Positions 63,916 through 64,000 of a stretch of 64,000 bases of DNA are shown piece by piece (position 1 is the first letter of the stretch; every line of letters starts with the position of its first letter). Under the pieces are notes generated by a model, which saw only the letters and a list, made by a program, of their open reading frames with translations, had not been told where the DNA came from and made no database searches. This DNA comes from Burkholderia sp. E7m39 (GTDB lineage: Bacteria; Pseudomonadota; Gammaproteobacteria; Burkholderiales; Burkholderiaceae). Both the position numbers and the translations under genes were made by a program. The stretch lies in the NCBI GenBank assembly GCA_001319865.1, contig BBSL01000034.1, positions 1 to 64,000 on the forward strand, given 5' to 3'.

Positions 63916-64000
63916 ATGGCAACAGGAAAGAAAGCCGCGTCCGACGCTGGCAAGCAGCTGCGCGATCCGAAATCGACCAAGAGGGAGAGGGAGGTCGCCG
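63916..64000 (+). CDS. small basic protein, 5' part
   Basis: Frame open to the window end: MATGKKAASDAGKQLRDPKS then TKREREVA. This resembles a family of about 60-70 residue conserved proteins of unknown function with the LRDPKSTK motif. GTGAGGTGACC precedes the ATG. GC content returns to that of the chromosome. Confidence 0.7.
   Translation, partial: MATGKKAASDAGKQLRDPKSTKREREVA

Larger units (their letters stand above)
56717..64000. mobile_element. genomic island at tRNA-Ala(CGC), left part
   Basis: Starts with a 3' fragment of a tRNA gene, then a tyrosine integrase, a four-gene operon with a DNA-modification/defence look, and a serine recombinase. Base composition falls clearly below the flanks between about 57000 and 63700, with different codon use. 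The right end was not found; no second copy of the tRNA fragment is in the window. The last small gene (63916 on) may belong to the island or to the chromosome. Confidence 0.85.

Noticed and set aside
56853..64000. CRISPR array or toxin-antitoxin pair in the island
   Set aside because: No regularly spaced repeats and no small toxin-antitoxin gene pair were seen.

Overview
The window is about 64 kb of GC-rich, densely coding DNA. The gene content (biotin operon, fused IcmF mutase, KirBac channel, Burkholderia-type porin, fused indolepyruvate oxidoreductase, DUF2239, OpgC) points to a betaproteobacterium of the Burkholderiaceae, most like Paraburkholderia or Caballeronia. The genus is an inference from gene families and codon use, not from a marker gene.

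Layout. 1-2450: 3' end of a biotin operon (bioF, bioD, bioB). 2554-4784: sulfate-binding protein, a small coiled-coil protein and a small hydrolase. 5000-9191: one plus-strand gene train (ghrA, HMG-CoA lyase, YbaK, DUF1289, MaoC, metallo-beta-lactamase fold), the last four joined by ATGA overlaps. 9420-13176: EamA exporter with a divergent Lrp regulator, then a fluoroacetate-dehalogenase-type hydrolase divergent from a nitronate monooxygenase. 13332-20249, minus strand: fused isobutyryl-CoA mutase, LysR regulator, porin, secreted low-complexity protein. 20802-33964: BASS-type transporter, EAL-CBS-GGDEF protein, a LacI / sugar epimerase / PfkB kinase operon, small conserved proteins, KirBac K+ channel, GST, fused indolepyruvate ferredoxin oxidoreductase. 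34030-41205: CutC, EAL protein, Na+/H+ antiporter, uracil permease, chemoreceptor.

41544-53420 is a large minus-strand signalling locus. It begins with a stressosome (RsbR, RsbS, RsbT), followed by a protein fusing an RsbT-like ATPase to a SpoIIE/RsbX-type phosphatase, a histidine kinase with another RsbT-like domain at its N-terminus, a REC-kinase-REC hybrid, and a 1646-residue double kinase with three receiver domains. No sigma factor, anti-sigma pair or DNA-binding response regulator is present, so output probably runs through phosphorelay. 53694-56581 holds a tannase-family esterase and OpgC.

From 56717 to the end of the window lies a lower-GC genomic island next to a 3' fragment of tRNA-Ala(CGC), with a tyrosine integrase at its edge. 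Its cargo is a tightly coupled minus-strand operon: serine recombinase, a methyltransferase fused to an HsdR-type nuclease domain, a specificity subunit, and a two-domain protein (DGQHR/ParB-like plus a nucleoside-deoxyribosyltransferase/TIR-like domain). No separate HsdR is present. This is the best candidate for an undescribed defence system here; the stressosome-phosphorelay locus is the second.
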